This document shows, piece after piece, positions 55,986-64,000 of a DNA stretch of 64,000 nucleotides. Numbering within the stretch: the first letter of the stretch is position 1; every line of letters begins with the position of its first letter. The stretch spans positions 186,001 through 250,000 of the forward strand of contig JAXHMM010000005.1 in assembly GCA_034521445.1 (NCBI GenBank). The letters are read 5' to 3'. The translations under genes and the position numbers were made by a program. The stretch is from Balneolaceae bacterium (GTDB taxonomy: Bacteria > Bacteroidota > Rhodothermia > Balneolales > Balneolaceae). The notes beneath the pieces are model-generated. The model made no database searches. It was not told the origin of the DNA and saw only the letters and a list, made by a program, of their open reading frames with translations.

Positions 55986-56774
55986 TCAGGACTTCGAGCG
56001 CTCCTTGTTGCCGATAGTCTTGCCGGACTCCTCCTGCTTTTCGCCGGAAGCGTCCACGTCAATGCGACCATCGGACTGGGAGGCTTCCTTCCCGGCGAAT
56101 TCTCCGCCGGCCTCGAGTCCCATTTCGGACTTGAACTGCTTGACCAGCTCGCTGGCGCGCAGCTTCTCGGCGTTGGCCTCGATTTCCATAGCTTCGGTGT
56201 CCACGCTGTCGAGGGCAATCTCCATGCGCGCCTCGTTTTTGGCGGTCCGCTCGTTGAGGCGGTTGATCATCTCGTCGTGGGTCTGGTCGAGTCCGCCCAC
56301 TTCGAACTGCTCCAGGGTGTCGGCCACCTTGGCCTGCCACTCGGCGCGTTCGCTGGCCCGAAGGGCCTCCTTGGCCTCCTGGATTTTGTGATCCTTCTCA
56401 CGAATAAAGGCCTTCTTAACCTTGAGGGCTTTCTCGTAGGCCTGCTCGGCAAACTTGAGCTGTTCCCTGGAGGTCTGCAGATTTTCCTTCGCTTTCTCCA
56501 GCTGCAGGGCGTAGCCCTCGGCGATGTCGTCGCGGTCGGCCTGGATGGCAGACTTGATTTTGGCGGTGAGGTCCTCGATGCGCTTCTCGTACTTCTTGAC
56601 CTCCTTCTGAAGCATCATCAGGTTGGCCTTCACCGTGGCGATGTTCTCGTTCATCTGCGGAATCTGGTCGTTCAGGTCCCGGATGTTCTGCTCCAGGATC
56701 AGCTTGGGATCCTCCATGGAGCTGATAAAACCGCCAAATATCGATTTGAGAGCCCTAATAAATCGTTTAAACAT
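55986..56774 (-). CDS. pspA: PspA/IM30 (ESCRT-III fold) protein
   Basis: 262 residues from the ATG at 56774 (MFKRFIRALKSIFGGFISSM, an amphipathic N-terminal helix). DPKLILEQNIRDLNDQIPQM starts the helical hairpin, followed by long coiled coil (EVKKYEKRIEDLTAKIKSA, KVKKAFIREKDHKIQE) and the C-terminal helices (DEMINRLNERTAKNEARMEI). This pattern is PspA/Vipp1, which forms membrane-binding helical polymers and protects the membrane. No PspF or PspB/C partner is present. A promoter lies just upstream, and downstream genes are tightly spaced. Confidence 0.86.
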   Translation of the reverse strand: MFKRFIRALKSIFGGFISSMEDPKLILEQNIRDLNDQIPQMNENIATVKANLMMLQKEVKKYEKRIEDLTAKIKSAIQADRDDIAEGYALQLEKAKENLQTSREQLKFAEQAYEKALKVKKAFIREKDHKIQEAKEALRASERAEWQAKVADTLEQFEVGGLDQTHDEMINRLNERTAKNEARMEIALDSVDTEAMEIEANAEKLRASELVKQFKSEMGLEAGGEFAGKEASQSDGRIDVDASGEKQEESGKTIGNKERSKS

Positions 56775-56834
56775 GATACGTTCCCTTAGATTGAAATTGC
56801 CCATGCCCGCTGGCCTGAAACCGCACAGGGGCTA

Positions 56835-56865
56835 CAATGTTAGGTTTAATTGATTTTATTGCAAT
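56835..56865 (-). promoter_or_regulatory. Predicted promoter of the PspA operon
   Basis: Minus-strand TTG (56864-56862), 19 bases, TAACATTG (56842-56835), a good fit to the Bacteroidota promoter, in the gap between deoA and pspA. About 60 bases before the pspA ATG. Spacing suggests the operon is transcribed independently of deoA. Confidence 0.45.
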
Positions 56866-58220
56866 TATTTATCGCTTTTTCCTGCCGATTCCAAAATGCC
56901 CCGTTCGTCCACCTTGCCGGAGATCAGTCGAGGGGGGTCCGGCGGCGTTTGACCTACCGAGAAAGCATCCCGTAACATGGCGTTAACTTCCTCAATGGCA
57001 TGGTTATTGTTCGTAAAGGCCCTTAGTATTGTTTCATCCTTTTTGACAGTATCCCCAATTTTCTTTTCAAGCACAATGCCGGCGACAGGGTCCACCCCGT
57101 CCTCTTTCCTCCGGCGGCCGGCCCCCAACTCCAGGGAGGCCATACCCAGCGCGTAGGCGTCCAGGCGCTCCAGCCATCCCTCCTCTTCGGCCTCCACGCT
57201 GAAGGCGTGCTCCGCCGGCGGGTAGCGGTCGGGGTGGCGCAGCAGTCCGACATCCCCGCCCTGGGCCTCGACGAGCCGCAGAAAGGTCTCCCAGGCCTCC
57301 CCGGATACCACCGCCTCCCGGCTCATGGCCCGGCCCTCCTCCTCCGAGCCGGCCGCCCCGCCCAGGTGCAGCATGCTCCCGGCCAGGGTGTGGGTCACCT
57401 CCATGACGTCATCGGGTCCCCCGCCCTGCAGGCAGGCGATACTCTCCTCCACTTCCAGCCAGTTACCGATACGGCGTCCCAGGGGCTGCTCCATGGAGGT
57501 CATCCAGGCCACGGTCTCCACCCCGAAGCGCCGGCCGATGGACACCATGGTGCGGGCCAGCTCTTCGGCCTGTCCAGGGTCGGGAAGAAAGGCCCCGCTG
57601 CCCGTCTTTACATCCAGCACCAGCGCGTCGATGCCCTCGGCCAGCTTCTTGCTCATGATGCTGCCGGCGATCAGGGGGATGCTCTCCACGGTGGCCGTCA
57701 CGTCACGCAGGGCATAGAGGCGCTTGTCGGCGGGGGCGATCTCCTCGGTCTGTCCGCACATGACCATACGGTGCTCCCGCAGGAGCTCGCGGAAGCGGTC
57801 GGGCGGCACGTTCACGTCGAAGCCTGTAATCGACTCCAGTTTGTCGAGGGTGCCGCCTGTGTGGCCGAGTCCACGTCCCGAAATCATGGGCACATTCACG
57901 CCCCGGCTGGCCACGATGGGCGCCAGGACCAGGGAGACCTTGTCGCCCACCCCGCCGGTGGAGTGCTTGTCCACCTTGCTGCCGGGGATGTCGTCCAGGT
58001 CGAGCACCGTGCCCGAACGCAGCATGGCCTCGGTGAGCACGGCCGACTCCTCCGGGTTGAGTCCCCTGATAAAGGCGGCCATGAGGAAGGCGCTCATCTG
58101 GTAGTCGGGGATCTCGTCGGCGGTATAAGCCTGGATAAGGCGGCGGATCTCCTCCCCGGAGAGCGTGCCGCCGTTCCTCTTCTTGCGGATGATCGATACG
58201 GGGTTGAACTTGATTCCCAT
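56865..58220 (-). CDS. deoA: Pyrimidine-nucleoside/thymidine phosphorylase
   Basis: Cleaves thymidine or uridine with phosphate. 451 residues. N-terminal alpha domain (IIRKKRNGGTLSGEEIRRLI), the phosphate-binding SKVDKHSTGGVGDKVSL, and the family signature SGRGLGHTGGTLDKLESI. The substrate region has KTGSGAFLPD. The C-terminus carries a beta/alpha domain with biotinyl-like fold (EKKIGDTVKKDETILRAF). It is intact; whether it prefers thymidine or uridine cannot be told. Confidence 0.9.
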   Translation of the reverse strand: MGIKFNPVSIIRKKRNGGTLSGEEIRRLIQAYTADEIPDYQMSAFLMAAFIRGLNPEESAVLTEAMLRSGTVLDLDDIPGSKVDKHSTGGVGDKVSLVLAPIVASRGVNVPMISGRGLGHTGGTLDKLESITGFDVNVPPDRFRELLREHRMVMCGQTEEIAPADKRLYALRDVTATVESIPLIAGSIMSKKLAEGIDALVLDVKTGSGAFLPDPGQAEELARTMVSIGRRFGVETVAWMTSMEQPLGRRIGNWLEVEESIACLQGGGPDDVMEVTHTLAGSMLHLGGAAGSEEEGRAMSREAVVSGEAWETFLRLVEAQGGDVGLLRHPDRYPPAEHAFSVEAEEEGWLERLDAYALGMASLELGAGRRRKEDGVDPVAGIVLEKKIGDTVKKDETILRAFTNNNHAIEEVNAMLRDAFSVGQTPPDPPRLISGKVDERGILESAGKSDK

Positions 58221-58288
58221 AAAAGGGATTGTAGGTTAGCGATGACACATGGAACCAGAGCCTCCAATATACAGCACAGAAGGTATTC

Positions 58289-59422
58289 ATGATAAACGTA
58301 CTGGCCGACCGATACCTGGTGGAACTGGAGTCCCTGCTCCCCGAAGGGGCAGAGCTCCGTACCTTCGACCCGGCCGACGGATGGCCCGGGGGACAGCTGG
58401 ATGTGGACGCCCTGCTGACGCGCACCGTACTGCAGGTGGACCGCCCCGCACTTCAGCGTTTCACCTCACGGCTCGCCTTCGTGGGTACGGCCTCGGCCGG
58501 CACGGACCATGTGGACCTTCCCGCCCTTCGCGAGCGCGGGGTGGCCTTCGCCGACGCCGGCGGCAGCAACGCCCGTTCAGTGGCCGAATTCGTGGCCGCC
58601 TCCCTGATCTGGTGGACCGAAGCGCACCATCGTCCCCTGGCGGGCCTCACGGTGGGCGTGGTGGGCGCGGGTCACACCGGAGGGGCTACCGCAGAGCTGC
58701 TGGCCACCTGCGGCGCGGGGGAGGTGCGGTGCTACGACCCGCCGCGCGCCGCGCGCGATTCAAACTTCGAAAGCTGCGTCCTGGAGGAGGTGCTCGGCTG
58801 CGAGGCGCTCACCTTTCACGTGCCCCTGACCGAAGGCGGCACCTGGCCCACCCGCGGGTGGCTGGATGCGGAAACTCTCGGGCGCTTCAGCGGCTCGCTG
58901 GTCATCAACGCCTCGCGCGGAGGAGTGGTGGACGAGGAGGCCCTGCTGCGATGGGGACGCGGGGGACCCTCCCGACGGTTCGTCATCGACACCTGGGAGG
59001 GGGAGCCCGCCTTCTCCGAGCGCACTGCACGCACGGCTTTCCTGGCCACCCCCCACATCGCGGGTTACGCGCGGCAGGCCAAGCTGAAGGCCAGCCTCAT
59101 GGTGGTGCAGGATCTCTGCGAACATTTCGGGCTCACGCCCCCGGAAGTGCCGGCCCGGGGCAGCAAGGTCCGCGCCGCCGAAGTGGAGGGCCATCCCTCC
59201 TCTGCCGGACAGGTGCTGCGCCAGGTCCATCCCGCCCGTCGCTACGAGGAGAAACTGCTGGAGCTGGCCGGGCTGCCCGACGGCGAGAAAGGGACCGCCT
59301 TCAACCGCCTGCGCGCCACCTTCCCGCTGCGGGACGAGTTCTCCTTTCTGGCTCTTCCGTACGAACTGCTGCAGGCCCACCACCTGCTGGAGAAACTGGG
59401 ATTTCATTCGGCGGAGGCCTGA
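58289..59422 (+). CDS. pdxB: 4-phosphoerythronate dehydrogenase
   Basis: NAD-dependent 2-hydroxyacid dehydrogenase in pyridoxal phosphate synthesis (DXP-dependent). 377 residues. NAD fold VGVVGAGHTGGATAELL near residue 130. Catalytic Arg in INASRGGVVDEEAL and His in LATPHIAGYARQAK. A C-terminal domain of about 90 residues, found in PdxB but not in other D-2-hydroxyacid dehydrogenases, follows. Other pdx genes are absent here. Confidence 0.88.
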   Translation: MINVLADRYLVELESLLPEGAELRTFDPADGWPGGQLDVDALLTRTVLQVDRPALQRFTSRLAFVGTASAGTDHVDLPALRERGVAFADAGGSNARSVAEFVAASLIWWTEAHHRPLAGLTVGVVGAGHTGGATAELLATCGAGEVRCYDPPRAARDSNFESCVLEEVLGCEALTFHVPLTEGGTWPTRGWLDAETLGRFSGSLVINASRGGVVDEEALLRWGRGGPSRRFVIDTWEGEPAFSERTARTAFLATPHIAGYARQAKLKASLMVVQDLCEHFGLTPPEVPARGSKVRAAEVEGHPSSAGQVLRQVHPARRYEEKLLELAGLPDGEKGTAFNRLRATFPLRDEFSFLALPYELLQAHHLLEKLGFHSAEA

Positions 59423-59446
59423 ACGCCTTCCAGCCCGGGTGGAGCG

Positions 59447-60214
59447 CTAAACCTGCAGCCCGAAGAGTTCCAGAGCGGTGGCCGTGGTGCGGCGGGCCAC
59501 CTCGCCGAGGTCCGTCTCCTTTACCTGCGCCAGCCGTTCGGCCGTGTGGCGCACGAAGGCAGGCTCGTTGCGCTCACCGCGGCACGGCTCCGGGCTCAGG
59601 TAGGGCGCGTCGGTCTCCAGCACCATGCGCTCCAGGGGTAGCTGTGACACGGTGAGGTCCACCCCCGCATTTTTAAAGGTGAACACGCCCCCAATACCCA
59701 GATGAAGTCCCAGGTCCAGCGCCCGGCGCCCCTCCTCTACGCTGCCGTTGAAGCAGTGCCAGATGCCGGTCAGAGATCCGTCCTGCTCCTCTCCAATGAT
59801 GTCCAGCAGATCGTCCGTGCTGTCCCGGTTGTGCAGGACCACGGGCTTGCCGCAGGCACGGGCCACCTCGCAGTGCATGCGCAGGCTGCGCTGCTGCGCC
59901 GCCTTGTGGTCGGTGTCCCAGTGATAGTCCAGGCCCGTCTCCCCCACCGCCACCACGTCCGGCGCCGCGCAGGCCTCGGCCAGCTCATCGGCGCCCGCGC
60001 GCACCCCATCGTTGATCTCCGTGGGATGTACGCCCGCCATGGGATAAAAACGGATGTCCGGGTGCTCGAGGGCGCGCATGCCGGGGAGGGAACCGAGGTT
60101 GAGGGCGGGCAGGAAGATGTGCCCCACCCCCGCCTCCACGGCGCGGTCGAGCACGGCGGGCAGGTCGTCCGAAAAGGCGTCCATGTAGAGATGGCAGTGG
60201 GTATCGGCAAGCAT
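59447..60214 (-). CDS. tatD: TatD-family metal-dependent hydrolase
   Basis: 255 residues, TIM-barrel amidohydrolase/DNase. Metal motif LADTHCHLYM (HxH), GETGLDYHWD with Glu, VVLHNRDS, WHCFNGS, and ETDAPYLSPEPCRGERNEP with the last Asp. Complete. Activity as a 3'-5' DNase is known for some relatives. Convergent with pdxB. Confidence 0.9.
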   Translation of the reverse strand: MLADTHCHLYMDAFSDDLPAVLDRAVEAGVGHIFLPALNLGSLPGMRALEHPDIRFYPMAGVHPTEINDGVRAGADELAEACAAPDVVAVGETGLDYHWDTDHKAAQQRSLRMHCEVARACGKPVVLHNRDSTDDLLDIIGEEQDGSLTGIWHCFNGSVEEGRRALDLGLHLGIGGVFTFKNAGVDLTVSQLPLERMVLETDAPYLSPEPCRGERNEPAFVRHTAERLAQVKETDLGEVARRTTATALELFGLQV

Positions 60215-60249
60215 GGTCAGGCGTTTCGGTTGGGATGGAAAGGCGTCTG

Positions 60250-61101
60250 TCAGCCGGGACGCAGGTGGAATTCCACCAGGCGCTGCATGGGCTTGCGGAT
60301 GAAGAGCCCCGCCTTCATGCCGCGCTCCTCCAGCACCCGGGCAATGAGCTTGCGGTGCGCGTAGGCCACCGAGCCCACGAAGCGCACCTCCAGCTCCCCG
60401 GCCCCGCTGTACTTGGCGAGGATGCGCCCGGCGAGGTTTTGGAAGCCCTCCCGAAGCAGCGACTTTACATAGTCCGATTCAGGGTGCCGTCCCATAAAAG
60501 AGGCGTAGGAGGCCACGAACCGGCTGGGCTGCTGCTCGTCGTAGACCCCCCGGTGGATGGCCTCCAGCTCCATGTCGCACTCCGCGGCCAGGGCCTCCCG
60601 CAGCTCGTCCGGCATCTCGTATCTGAAATAGTCGTTGATGAGGCGCTTGCCGAACCAGCCCGCCGAGGCCTCGTCTCCCAGCACGAACGCCAGCGAGGGG
60701 ATGTGCTCGGTGATGCGGCGCCCGTCGTAACGGCAGGAATTCATGCCCGTACCCAGTATGCAGGCGATGCCCGCCTCGTCAAAGAAGCAGGCGCGGGCGG
60801 CCCCCAGCAGGTCGTGGTGCACGTGGATGCCCGCCCCCGGAAAGTGAGGGCCGATGGCCGTGGCCACTGTCTTCTCGCGGCGTGGACTGTCCACCCCGGC
60901 CCCGTAGAAGTGGATCTCCTCCACCTCGCGCCCCTCCAGGCGGGCGTGCACCCCACGGCCGGTGATGCGGCGGATCCCCTCCAGGGTGTGGTAGTAGGGA
61001 TTGAGTCCCTCGGTCTCGAGCTCCAGCTTCTCCTCGCCGGAACTGCTCACGTAGCTCCACTCGGTCTTGGTGGATCCGCTGTCGGCAATCAACAGGCTCA
61101 T
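60250..61101 (-). CDS. N-acetylglucosamine-kinase-like (BadF/BcrA ATPase family)
   Basis: 283 residues of the ASKHA fold. Phosphate-1 loop LLIADSGSTKTEWSY, phosphate-2 ILGTGMNSCRYDG, and the GDEASAGWFGKRLINDYF region. Found often in Bacteroidota as glucosamine/N-acetylglucosamine kinase-like genes. Substrate not known. It ends near tatD (35 bases). Confidence 0.78.
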   Translation of the reverse strand: MSLLIADSGSTKTEWSYVSSSGEEKLELETEGLNPYYHTLEGIRRITGRGVHARLEGREVEEIHFYGAGVDSPRREKTVATAIGPHFPGAGIHVHHDLLGAARACFFDEAGIACILGTGMNSCRYDGRRITEHIPSLAFVLGDEASAGWFGKRLINDYFRYEMPDELREALAAECDMELEAIHRGVYDEQQPSRFVASYASFMGRHPESDYVKSLLREGFQNLAGRILAKYSGAGELEVRFVGSVAYAHRKLIARVLEERGMKAGLFIRKPMQRLVEFHLRPG

Positions 61102-61231
61102 GGGGAATGCGTCCAGGCTGGTGGTTAGGGGTTCTCATGCGCTTCGTGCCGGGCCAATCTAAACATTTTTGGGGAGAAGATTTAGGGAGGCGTTTGCACG
61201 CTGCGGCCGCGATTGTTACCATTCCCCTGAC

Positions 61232-62014
61232 ATGAAACTCACCTACAACAACTACCTGAAAATCGACGAGCTGCTCGACCTGCAGGAGCTGCGCTCCGAT
61301 CCGCAGGAGCACGACGAGATGCTCTTTATCATCATCCACCAGACCTACGAGCTCTGGTTCAAGCAGATCCTGCACGAGTTCGGCAAGCTGCGCCGGGAGC
61401 TGAAGGAGGGAGAGACGTGGACTTCGGTGAAGACCATGCGCCGCGTACTCTCTATCCTGAAGACCATGGTGGCCCAGATCGACATCCTGGAGACCATGAC
61501 GCCTCTGGAGTTCAACTCCTTCCGCGGTTTCCTGGACGAGGCCAGCGGTTTCCAGTCGGTGCAGTTCCGCGAGGTGGAGGTCCTTTGCGGGCACCGCTCC
61601 CCTCACGTGATGAAGGCCTACGCCGACAAGCCGGAGTACCTCCGCCGCATGGAGGAACGCATGGAGGAGGACACCCTCTGGGAGTGCTTCTGCATCTACC
61701 TGCGACGGAGTGGCTGGGAGGTGGACCTGCCGGAGCGCGCCAACGATAAGGGCCTTCTCTACGACCCCAACCCCGCCACCCAGGAGACGCTCATCGAGAT
61801 CATGAACAGCGATCCCGAGACCGCCATGCTCTGCGAGCTCTTCGTGGACTTCGACGAGGGCATGCAGGAGTGGCGCTACCGCCACGTGAAGATGGTGGAG
61901 CGTACCATCGGCAACAAGATGGGCACGGGCGGCTCCGACGGGGTCTCCTACCTGCGGGGCACCCTCCACCAGCGCATCTTCCCCGATCTCTGGGAGATCC
62001 GCTCCGAACTCTGA
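61232..62014 (+). CDS. kynA: Tryptophan 2,3-dioxygenase
   Basis: Heme enzyme opening the indole ring to N-formylkynurenine. 260 residues from the ATG at 61232 (MKLTYNNYLKIDELLDLQ); the frame goes back to a TTG at 61169 without family similarity. FIIIHQTYELWFKQILHE holds the active-site His, WRYRHVKMVERTIG the axial heme His, and GTGGSDGVSYLRGTL the substrate loop. Thirteen bases later follows kynU. Together they give kynurenine and then anthranilate, if a formamidase exists elsewhere. Confidence 0.93.
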   Translation: MKLTYNNYLKIDELLDLQELRSDPQEHDEMLFIIIHQTYELWFKQILHEFGKLRRELKEGETWTSVKTMRRVLSILKTMVAQIDILETMTPLEFNSFRGFLDEASGFQSVQFREVEVLCGHRSPHVMKAYADKPEYLRRMEERMEEDTLWECFCIYLRRSGWEVDLPERANDKGLLYDPNPATQETLIEIMNSDPETAMLCELFVDFDEGMQEWRYRHVKMVERTIGNKMGTGGSDGVSYLRGTLHQRIFPDLWEIRSEL

Positions 62015-62027
62015 CCCGAACGGTGAC

Positions 62028-63203
62028 ATGGACATCGACGAACTGGCCGGGCGCCTCGCCCCCCACTATTCGCACTTCGACGTGGCCGACCGCCTGCTTT
62101 TTACCGGCCACTCCCACCAGGCCTGGCCCGATGCGGCCCGCGAGGGACTACTGGAGGCCTGGGAGGCCGCCGCGGGGGAGGTGGACGCCAAGTGGGAACG
62201 CGCCTTCGAAAAGGTGGACGTGCTCCGCGGCTACCTGCGCGACTGGTACGACGATCCTGACGGGCTCTGGTGCCGGGGCGAGAACACCCACACGCTGCTG
62301 GTCTCCTGGCTGTCGGCCCTCGACCTGCCCTCCAATCCGCGGGTGGTGACCACCGATGCCGAATTCCACTCCATGGCCCGCCAGCTCAAGCGCCTGGAGG
62401 AGGAGGGCGTGACGGTGGACCGTGCGAAGGCCGACCCCGACAGCCTGGTGCGCCAGCTCGGGAAGCTGCTCGAGCGCCCCGCGGCCGCCCTCATGCTCTC
62501 GCGGGTCTGGTTCGAAAGCGCGGTGGTAAACCGGCGCCTCCCCGAAATCGCCGCCCTCGCCCGGGAGCGCGGAGTGCCCCTGCTGGTGGACGACTACCAC
62601 GGCACCAACGTGGTGCCCCTCTCACTGCGGGAGGCGGGCATGGAAGACTGCTATCTGCTGGTGGGCGGCTACAAATACCTGCAGTGGGGAGAGGGCAACT
62701 GTTTCCTGCGCTACCCGACCGGCTGTGGGCTGCGTCCCGTAGTCACCGGCTGGTTCGCCGACTTCGGCTCCCTGGACCGCCCGCAGGAGGGTCCGGTGGC
62801 CTACGGGGAAGAGCACATGCGTTTCGCCAGCGGCACCTTCGACCCCGCCCCGGTCTTCCGCGCGGCGGCGGTGGTGGAATTCTTCCGGGCGCAGGGACTC
62901 ACCCCGCAGGTGCTGCGGCGGCAGTACCGGGCGCAGGTGGGCCTGCTGCGGGAGTGTTTCAGGGAGACCGGCCTCAACCCGGATAGCATCCGCCTGCTCC
63001 ACGAACGTCCCCTGGACCAGACGGGCGGCTTCCTGGCCCTGCAGGCCCCGCGGGCACGGGAGATTCGCGCGGAGCTGATGCGCCGGGGCGTCTGGACCGA
63101 CGCCCGCGGAGAGGTGCTGCGCATGGGACCCGCACCCTATACCACATCAGATCAGATCCGTGAGGCCGTGGGGCTCCTGGCCGAGGCGGTACGCAGCCTC
63201 TGA
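62028..63203 (+). CDS. kynU: Kynureninase (class V aminotransferase fold)
   Basis: PLP enzyme cleaving kynurenine to anthranilate and alanine. 391 residues. PLP lysine in GGYKYLQWGEGNCFLRYP, aspartate in LLVDDYHGTNVVPLS, phosphate region NTHTLLVSWLSALD and RFASGTFDPAPVF. Position after kynA is the usual pathway order. The family also has other class V lyases, but the SYKY-like motif and neighbour favour kynureninase. Confidence 0.86.
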   Translation: MDIDELAGRLAPHYSHFDVADRLLFTGHSHQAWPDAAREGLLEAWEAAAGEVDAKWERAFEKVDVLRGYLRDWYDDPDGLWCRGENTHTLLVSWLSALDLPSNPRVVTTDAEFHSMARQLKRLEEEGVTVDRAKADPDSLVRQLGKLLERPAAALMLSRVWFESAVVNRRLPEIAALARERGVPLLVDDYHGTNVVPLSLREAGMEDCYLLVGGYKYLQWGEGNCFLRYPTGCGLRPVVTGWFADFGSLDRPQEGPVAYGEEHMRFASGTFDPAPVFRAAAVVEFFRAQGLTPQVLRRQYRAQVGLLRECFRETGLNPDSIRLLHERPLDQTGGFLALQAPRAREIRAELMRRGVWTDARGEVLRMGPAPYTTSDQIREAVGLLAEAVRSL

Positions 63204-63289
63204 AGGCCGCTCGTCGGAGCTGGCGTAAGGCCCCGCCCGCTGGCGGGTCTACCCCGTACGCGGCATGGAGGAAGAGCGCATATTTTACT

Positions 63290-63449
63290 TATATTGTTCC
63301 CCGTCCGTGCAGCGGACACGCCAGCATCGCCGGCTGGCATGCAGCCCGCAGCCTTTTTGAATTACGGGTGACACCGGGCTGTCACCAACGCCCCGTATCT
63401 TGCAGGCGTCACCCCAAACGAGCAACGCAACCGTTCAACCACTTTCGCT
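63290..63449 (+). promoter_or_regulatory. recA upstream region: possible promoter and three hairpins
   Basis: TATATTGT at 63290-63297 could be a -7 element. Downstream: GTCCG-TGCAG-CGGAC (63303-63317), GCCAGC...GCTGGC (63320-63338) and GGTGACA-CCGGGC-TGTCACC (63367-63386, enclosed by ACGG/CCGT). About 60 unstructured bases follow before the recA ATG. A structured leader is possible. Confidence 0.35.
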
Positions 63450-64000
63450 ATGTCAGAGAAAAAGGACCGGGAAAAAGCCCTGGAAATGGCCATCGGCCAG
63501 ATTGAGAAACAGCACGGCAAGGGAACCATCATGCGCCTGGGCGACGAGGCCAGCCGCAACGTGGAGGCCATCTCCACCGGTTCCATCATGATAGACTATG
63601 CCTTGGGCGTGGGCGGCATCCCCCGGGGCCGCGTCACCGAGATTTACGGACCGGAGGCCAGTGGCAAGACCACCCTGGCCATGCACGTGATTGCCGAGGC
63701 CCAGAAAGCCGGGGGCTACGCCGCCTTCATTGATGCCGAGCACGCATTCGATCCCAAATACGCCAAAAATCTGGGCATCAACACCGACGAGCTGCTCGTC
63801 TCCCAGCCCGACAGCGGGGAGCAGGCCCTGGAGATCATGGAGACGCTGATCCGCTCTGCCGCCCTCGATGTGGTGGCCATCGACTCGGTGGCCGCCCTGG
63901 TGCCCCGCGCCGAGCTGGAGGGCGAGATGGGCGACGCGCACGTGGGTCTGCAGGCCCGCCTCATGTCGCAGGCCCTGCGCAAGATCACCGGCATCGTCAG
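63450..64000 (+). CDS. recA: Recombinase RecA, N-terminal part, cut by window edge
   Basis: Strand exchange protein of recombination. ATG at 63450: [20 protein letters not shown], then [35 protein letters not shown], Walker [10 protein letters not shown], and [18 protein letters not shown]. Walker B region [19 protein letters not shown]. The window ends after about 183 codons, in the L1/L2 region. Not in an operon with the preceding kynU. Confidence 0.96.
   Translation, partial: MSEKKDREKALEMAIGQIEKQHGKGTIMRLGDEASRNVEAISTGSIMIDYALGVGGIPRGRVTEIYGPEASGKTTLAMHVIAEAQKAGGYAAFIDAEHAFDPKYAKNLGINTDELLVSQPDSGEQALEIMETLIRSAALDVVAIDSVAALVPRAELEGEMGDAHVGLQARLMSQALRKITGIV

Overview
This 64 kb window is one contiguous stretch of a GC-rich bacterial chromosome. 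It has no phage, IS element, CRISPR array or rRNA/tRNA gene that I can see. Several traits point to the Bacteroidota/Rhodothermota-Balneolota side of the FCB group. Promoters fit the TTTG-N19/20-TAnnTTTG pattern, Shine-Dalgarno sites are mostly weak or absent, many 6-bladed beta-propeller lipoproteins are present, a Bacteroidota-type serine palmitoyltransferase is present, and the E1 2-oxoacid dehydrogenase is an alpha-beta fusion. The genus is not determinable by eye, and the lineage is an inference.

Layout. 1-6.3 kb: heme A synthesis (ctaA partial, ctaB), a secreted metallo-beta-lactamase-fold protein, fused E1 dehydrogenase, fumarase. 6.4-13.2 kb: five 6-bladed beta-propeller lipoproteins (four in tandem, one convergent) and a small lipoprotein. 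13.2-20.7 kb: a candidate sphingolipid/glycolipid locus with serine palmitoyltransferase, a GNAT-like acyltransferase in the same reading frame, two GT4 glycosyltransferases, a divergent NAD-dependent epimerase and a secreted Ig/propeller protein. 20.7-27.9 kb: mutY, a TIGR02757 protein, rpsU, radA, an LPG-synthase-like membrane protein, fbaB, dusB. 28.0-30.3 kb: a broken small membrane gene, a Phd/PIN toxin-antitoxin pair, serS. 30.5-43.4 kb: an Lrp regulator, a large membrane protein, rpoN (frameshifted), dprA, obg, accD (without its zinc-ribbon cysteines), tsaB, a DUF3857/transglutaminase protein, pyrC, a DUF433 gene flanked by a 51-bp direct repeat of the xseA start, and xseA (frameshifted).

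43.4-50.7 kb: a TetR-controlled efflux operon (tetR-tolC-hlyD-ATPase-ATPase-permease-permease) resembling YbhGFSR, with a near-perfect 33-bp operator in its promoter. 50.7-56.8 kb: a six-gene minus-strand operon with PspA (ESCRT-III fold), a shorter paralogue of the PspA C-terminal half, a two-helix membrane coiled-coil protein, an enoyl-CoA hydratase, a CNNM/CorC-type CBS protein and an AAA+ ATPase that appears to carry a degenerate first ATPase domain. This is my best candidate for an undescribed membrane-maintenance system. 56.8-64 kb: deoA, pdxB, tatD, an N-acetylglucosamine-kinase-like gene, kynA-kynU, and the start of recA.

Arrays of a short AAGTC-containing unit sit at the 3' ends of four genes, always in the sense orientation, and in one case are translated. 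Several genes (rpoN, xseA, a small membrane gene, perhaps others) carry single-base frameshifts, some in short homopolymers. Together these suggest assembly errors rather than decay. No intergenic stretch exceeds 300 bases.
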